DNA of 19,635 nucleotides from Pelagophyceae sp. CCMP2097 (lineage: Eukaryota > Sar > Pelagophyceae): the NCBI GenBank assembly GCA_026770575.1, contig MU657234.1, forward strand, positions 216,746 to 236,380. Direction: 5' to 3'. The notes under the pieces were generated by a model. That model worked only from the letters and a program-made list of their open reading frames with translations. It ran no database searches and was not told the origin of the DNA. Both the position numbers and the translations under genes were made by a program. This document shows, one piece after another, positions 16,477 to 19,635 of this stretch (positions are counted from its first letter, which is position 1; every line of letters begins with the position of its first letter).

Positions 16477-18786
16477 TCACGACCGCGCCATGGCGACGGT
16501 GAGCGCCGAGGCGACGGAGTTCGTCGCGCGCGCGGCGTCCGCGGCGAAGAGCTGCGGGACGTTGTTCCGGGGCACGAGCGACGCGCGGAACGCCCGCGCG
16601 CGGCCGTCGACGGCCACGAGCGAGCACGCGAGCGCAAACGGCGCGAGGCCGCCGTCGCGCGCCACCGCGCACACGAAGAGGTGGCTCGCTGGGTCCAGGC
16701 CGCGGAGCACGAGCGAGATGTACGAAAAAGCCACCTGCGCGGCGGGGCCGTTCTCGCGCAGCGGGCTGGGCGGCGGCGCGTGGGCGGCGGCGGACTCACG
16801 TGGAGATGCCCCGGCGCGGTGAGGTTGAAGATTGTGATCTGGGCGAGCTCGTCGCGCGAGAAGCCCGAGGCGTGGACGAAGCGGTCATTGACGCGGAGGA
16901 AGCGGCCGTCGAGCGAGACGTCGGCCATGGGCAGCGCCGAGTCGTCAAAGGCCGAGTCGCCGGCGCGACTGCGCGCCGCTTCGGCCACGGGGCCCCCGGG
17001 CGGCGCGGGCGCGTAGAGGCACGCGCCGTTGGCCGCGGCGCCCTGCGCCGGCGGCGCCGCGGCGGCGCGGCGGCCCGCGCAAGCCTCGTAGGCCGGCGCC
17101 GGCTGCGCGGGCGGCATCCCGCCGGCGTCGTGGGCCTGCGGCTGCTCGGACGTGCGCTGCGCCTCGGCGGCGGCCGGCGAGTCGACCTTTGGCTCTGCTT
17201 TGACCATGATCGGCGCCGCGTGCCACGGCCGCCCGATTAGCGAACACCTACGCGCGCCATGGGCCGCAGCGCGCGCAAGGGCGCCGCCGAAACCGCCAGC
17301 CGCCGGACCCTCGGGTCGCCGCCGGACCCGCGGCACGCACATCTCGGCCATGATCCGCTGGCGCTCCTGTTCGATGTCCACGTGCCGCCGCTGCAGGTCG
17401 CGGATGTAGTGCACCGTGCCGAGGAGGATGGACGCCTTGCTCGCCTTGACTGGCACGCCGGCCTCGGCCAAAAGCTGCCGCAGGCCTTCGATCTGCTGCG
17501 AGATTTGGCTCGACCGAAACTGCTCGCGGATGTTGCGGTCCAGGCGCCGCCTACCGCCGGTCAAAGTCAAACTCGCAACACGGGCGCCCCAGGCGCACGG
17601 ACGGGCCCGCAACGACGGTTTCCAGACGAGGCAACGGCGCGGCGGCGCGCTGCGACTGCGTCGCCGGCAGCGCGCTGCCACCGGGCGACGTGGCATCGGT
17701 GGCGCCGTCCTCGCAGTCGGACGCGTCGCAAGTGGTGTCGATGGCCCCGCACGGCGCGCTCACCGTCCGCAGCACCGGCGGCGGGGGTGGGGGCGGCAGG
17801 CGGTGGTCCGAATCCATCGAGCTGTGCATGCCGAGGCCGCTGCGGCCGCCGCGCGGGTCGAAGCACTGGTGCTGCTGCGCCCAGGGCGGGGCCGCGTTGA
17901 CGGGCACGCCGTCGGCGGAAAATGGGGGCATGGGCAGGCTGTCAAAGCTCTTGCGCCGCGTGCTGCGCATCCGCGCCCACTGCACCTGCGCCGCGCGTCG
18001 GGCGGGCGCGAGGCCGAGCGGCAGCGGGGGCAACTCACGGCGGCTTGGTCCGGCGACGGAGAGAGCAACGGATGGGTGAACGGCTGCGTTTGCGGCTGCT
18101 GCGGCTGCTCCGGCTGCCGGGGCTGCTGCGTCAGCTGCGGCTGCGGCGGCATCTGCGGGGCGTCGCACTGCGGGCGGGCCACGGCGGCCTCGGGCGAAGG
18201 CGTGACTTCGCGGCCCAGCGCGCCGGCAGCGCCGTAGTACGACACGAGCGCGCGCGCGCGCGCGTCCTCGGCCTCGCGCGCGGCGGCGACGGCCTAGATC
18301 GCTCATGGTCCGTCGCCCGCTCCGAGGGGCCGGGGCGCATCTCGGCGGGCGCCGGAGTCAGACGTTGGGGTCCGCCGTGGCGTGCTGCTGCGGAGCGGGC
18401 TGCGGGGCCGCGGCGGGCGCGGGACAGCGGCCATCGAGGGCGTGCTGGGCCTCGTCCGAGAAGACTTCGAGGGACTCGCGGGGAGTCTCGAAGCTGCCGC
18501 GGGCGTCGCGGACTTTCAGGGATTTATGCACGCCGCGGCTGTAGTAGTAGGCGTCGCGCGGCGCGTTGGCGCGCGTGCTGCCGAAGACCTCGTCGAAGGC
18601 GCGGTTCGCGTCGTCGCCGGCGCGGGCCCCGAGCTGCACGCCGTCGTAGGCGAGGTAGCGGTACGACTCGTCGCACTCCAAAATGTCGTCGAGCTGCTGC
18701 TCCGTAAACGACGTGCAAAGAGCGCGGCCCGGCGCCGGCGACGCGGCCAGCGCCAGCGGGCTCGAGGGGCATGCGTCGAAGTCCAT
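16477..18786 (-). CDS. bHLH-PAS transcription factor, about 658 aa
   Basis: Minus-strand exons are 18786-18364, 18293-18039, 17985-17603, 17550-17341, 17247-16800 and 16734-16477 (1,977 nt, a multiple of three). The N-terminal region has a conserved-looking helix EQQLDDILECDESYRYLAYD and then Q/P-rich and proline-run sequence typical of activation domains. Residues 355-424 are a bHLH: basic region RRLDRNIREQFRSS, helix 1 QISQQIEGLRQLL, then KASKASILLGTVHYIRDLQ as helix 2. The N-x-x-E-Q-x-R form with ISQQI is the variant seen in diatom and oomycete bHLH proteins. Residues 528-573 continued by 574-625 form a PAS domain: FLRVNDRFVHASGFSRDEL, ITIFNLTAPGHLH and, after a GTGAGT...CAG intron, VAFSYISLVLRG. 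Diatom bHLH-PAS proteins such as RITMO1 regulate daily rhythms, so a similar role is possible. The exon 3/4 donor is uncertain (GTCCGT at 17602 or GTGTTG at 17581; both keep the frame), and the first donor GTCTGA at 18363 is non-typical. A (GC)n run lies at 18248-18264. Confidence 0.83.
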
Positions 18787-19482
18787 CGCGCGGGGAGAAG
18801 CGGTCTTACGGGTCTCCAGATACGACCTTCGGCTACCTTCAAAGGGTTACGTACGATTCCAATCTTGCAACAAATTTCCGATCAGTCGATGAAAATTCCA
18901 TTATGACTTTTGTATTATCGCGCAAAATATTTTCAAGCTCTCGAATCAACCGATAATTTACGTACTATGACGCTTTTGTATCAGATTAAATTAGATTTTC
19001 CTCTAACTGTACCATTTGCTTGCTTATAATCCACCCTTTTGATATTTAAATATTTCTAAATACTTAGAATTATTTATTTCGCCATATATTATTTTACTTA
19101 TTTATTTTCTTGAAACTCCCAGAATTCAAAGTTATTTTACTTGAAGTTCTAAAATCTAGGATTCCTATTCAAAACGATGATTTAAAATAGACAAGTTCAC
19201 TTTTTTTAACTTGTTCAGAACTCGTTCAGAAAAATTTAATGACAAATATAAGACAGATTCACTTTATTTAACTTTTTGGTTGCCAACGCAGGAATCAGTT
19301 CACGTAAGTCACGCTTAAGCGATGCGGGCCTGAACTTTGATGGCCCCGGACGAGGTATGGGAGGACGATGGCGACTTGCCCGCTGCGCCGCGCCGCAGGC
19401 ACGCCGCCACTTTACATCCCGGTGCGATCGAGCCGCTCGGGGGTGAGAGAAGGACACTCGGAACGGGAGTTGAGTTATGGTA
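18787..19482. other. AT-rich gene-free region upstream of the bHLH-PAS gene
   Basis: From about 18,840 to 19,320 the sequence is strongly AT-rich with many T/A runs, in sharp contrast to the GC-rich genes. No open frame of note exists. The part next to 18786 must hold the promoter of the minus-strand bHLH-PAS gene. The rest could be a larger spacer or replication-related DNA. GC content recovers after about 19,320. Confidence 0.6.
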
Positions 19483-19523
19483 GAGAGAGATATGGGTCGG
19501 GGCGTATCTTCCATATCTCTCTC
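19483..19523. repeat. Perfect 13-bp inverted repeat with a 15-base loop
   Basis: GAGAGAGATATGG at 19483-19495 is the exact reverse complement of CCATATCTCTCTC at 19511-19523. The intervening loop is 19496-19510. It could form a hairpin in RNA or be the terminal part of a small mobile element. Confidence 0.85.
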
Positions 19524-19532
19524 ACGCTCCCC

Positions 19533-19561
19533 TTGAGTCGTGGCGGAAAGCCTCGACTCAA
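19533..19561. repeat. Second hairpin next to the first
   Basis: TTGAGTCG at 19533-19540 pairs with CGACTCAA at 19554-19561. After one T-T mismatch, GGC at 19542-19544 pairs with GCC at 19550-19552 around a GGAAA loop. It begins only 9 bases after the preceding inverted repeat. Confidence 0.75.
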
Positions 19562-19576
19562 ACGAACGTGAATTTC

Positions 19577-19625
19577 GGCCGTCGGGGCCTGTGCTGGGCG
19601 ACGGCGCCGGTGGCCGTCGGGGCCT
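19577..19625 (+). repeat. 14-base direct repeat with period 35 at the window end
   Basis: GGCCGTCGGGGCCT occurs at 19577-19590 and again at 19612-19625. The 35-base spacing suggests the beginning of a minisatellite that runs beyond the window, but only one full unit is visible. Confidence 0.5.
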
Positions 19626-19635
19626 CTCCTTGTCG

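Noticed and set aside
1..19635. CRISPR arrays, operons, ribosome binding sites or phage modules
   Set aside because: Spliceosomal introns, eukaryotic domain architectures and the absence of spaced identical repeats show nuclear eukaryotic DNA.

Overview
The window is nuclear DNA from a eukaryote with a very GC-rich, compact genome. Its genes carry many very short introns. The protein set (an EF-hand/nephrocystin protein, a bHLH-PAS regulator of the type seen in diatoms and oomycetes, tandem Tudor-like modules and an FG-GAP/VCBS protein) points to a photosynthetic or flagellate stramenopile. A pelagophyte-like alga is my best guess, but this is an inference from style and not a species identification.

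Six genes can be reconstructed. Five are reconstructed in full by splicing, and the first has an uncertain 3' end. On the + strand: (1) 344-2188, an FG-GAP/VCBS repeat protein with a hydrophobic N-terminus; (2) 2819-11525, a 2,739-residue protein made of three Tudor-like modules, a long EF-hand array and a C-terminal nephrocystin-1 (NPHP1)-type domain. On the - strand: (3) 11601-12854, a CDIN1-like PD-(D/E)XK nuclease; (4) 13083-14505, a peptide:N-glycanase-type transglutaminase fold; (5) 15284-16141, a glutathione S-transferase; (6) 16477-18786, a bHLH-PAS transcription factor. Genes 2 and 3 converge with only 75 bases between their stop codons.

In every gene the reading frame is recovered only by removing introns of about 30-147 nt. 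Donors are mostly GTGCG[C/T/G] or GTGAG[T/C], and acceptors are mostly TAG. The spliced totals for genes 2-6 are exact multiples of three, and the joins fall inside recognisable motifs (an EF-hand loop, a Tudor strand, the nuclease IDAK motif, the GST cis-proline segment). Several introns are multiples of three without stops, or compensate each other, so a naive open reading frame reads through them and hides the real domains.

The spaces between genes are AT-richer. The right end (about 18,800-19,320) is a strongly AT-rich stretch without a gene, followed by two inverted repeats and the start of a possible minisatellite. The genes do not form a single pathway. The most striking item is gene 2, which joins a ciliary transition-zone domain to a calcium-sensor array and Tudor-like modules in one polypeptide.
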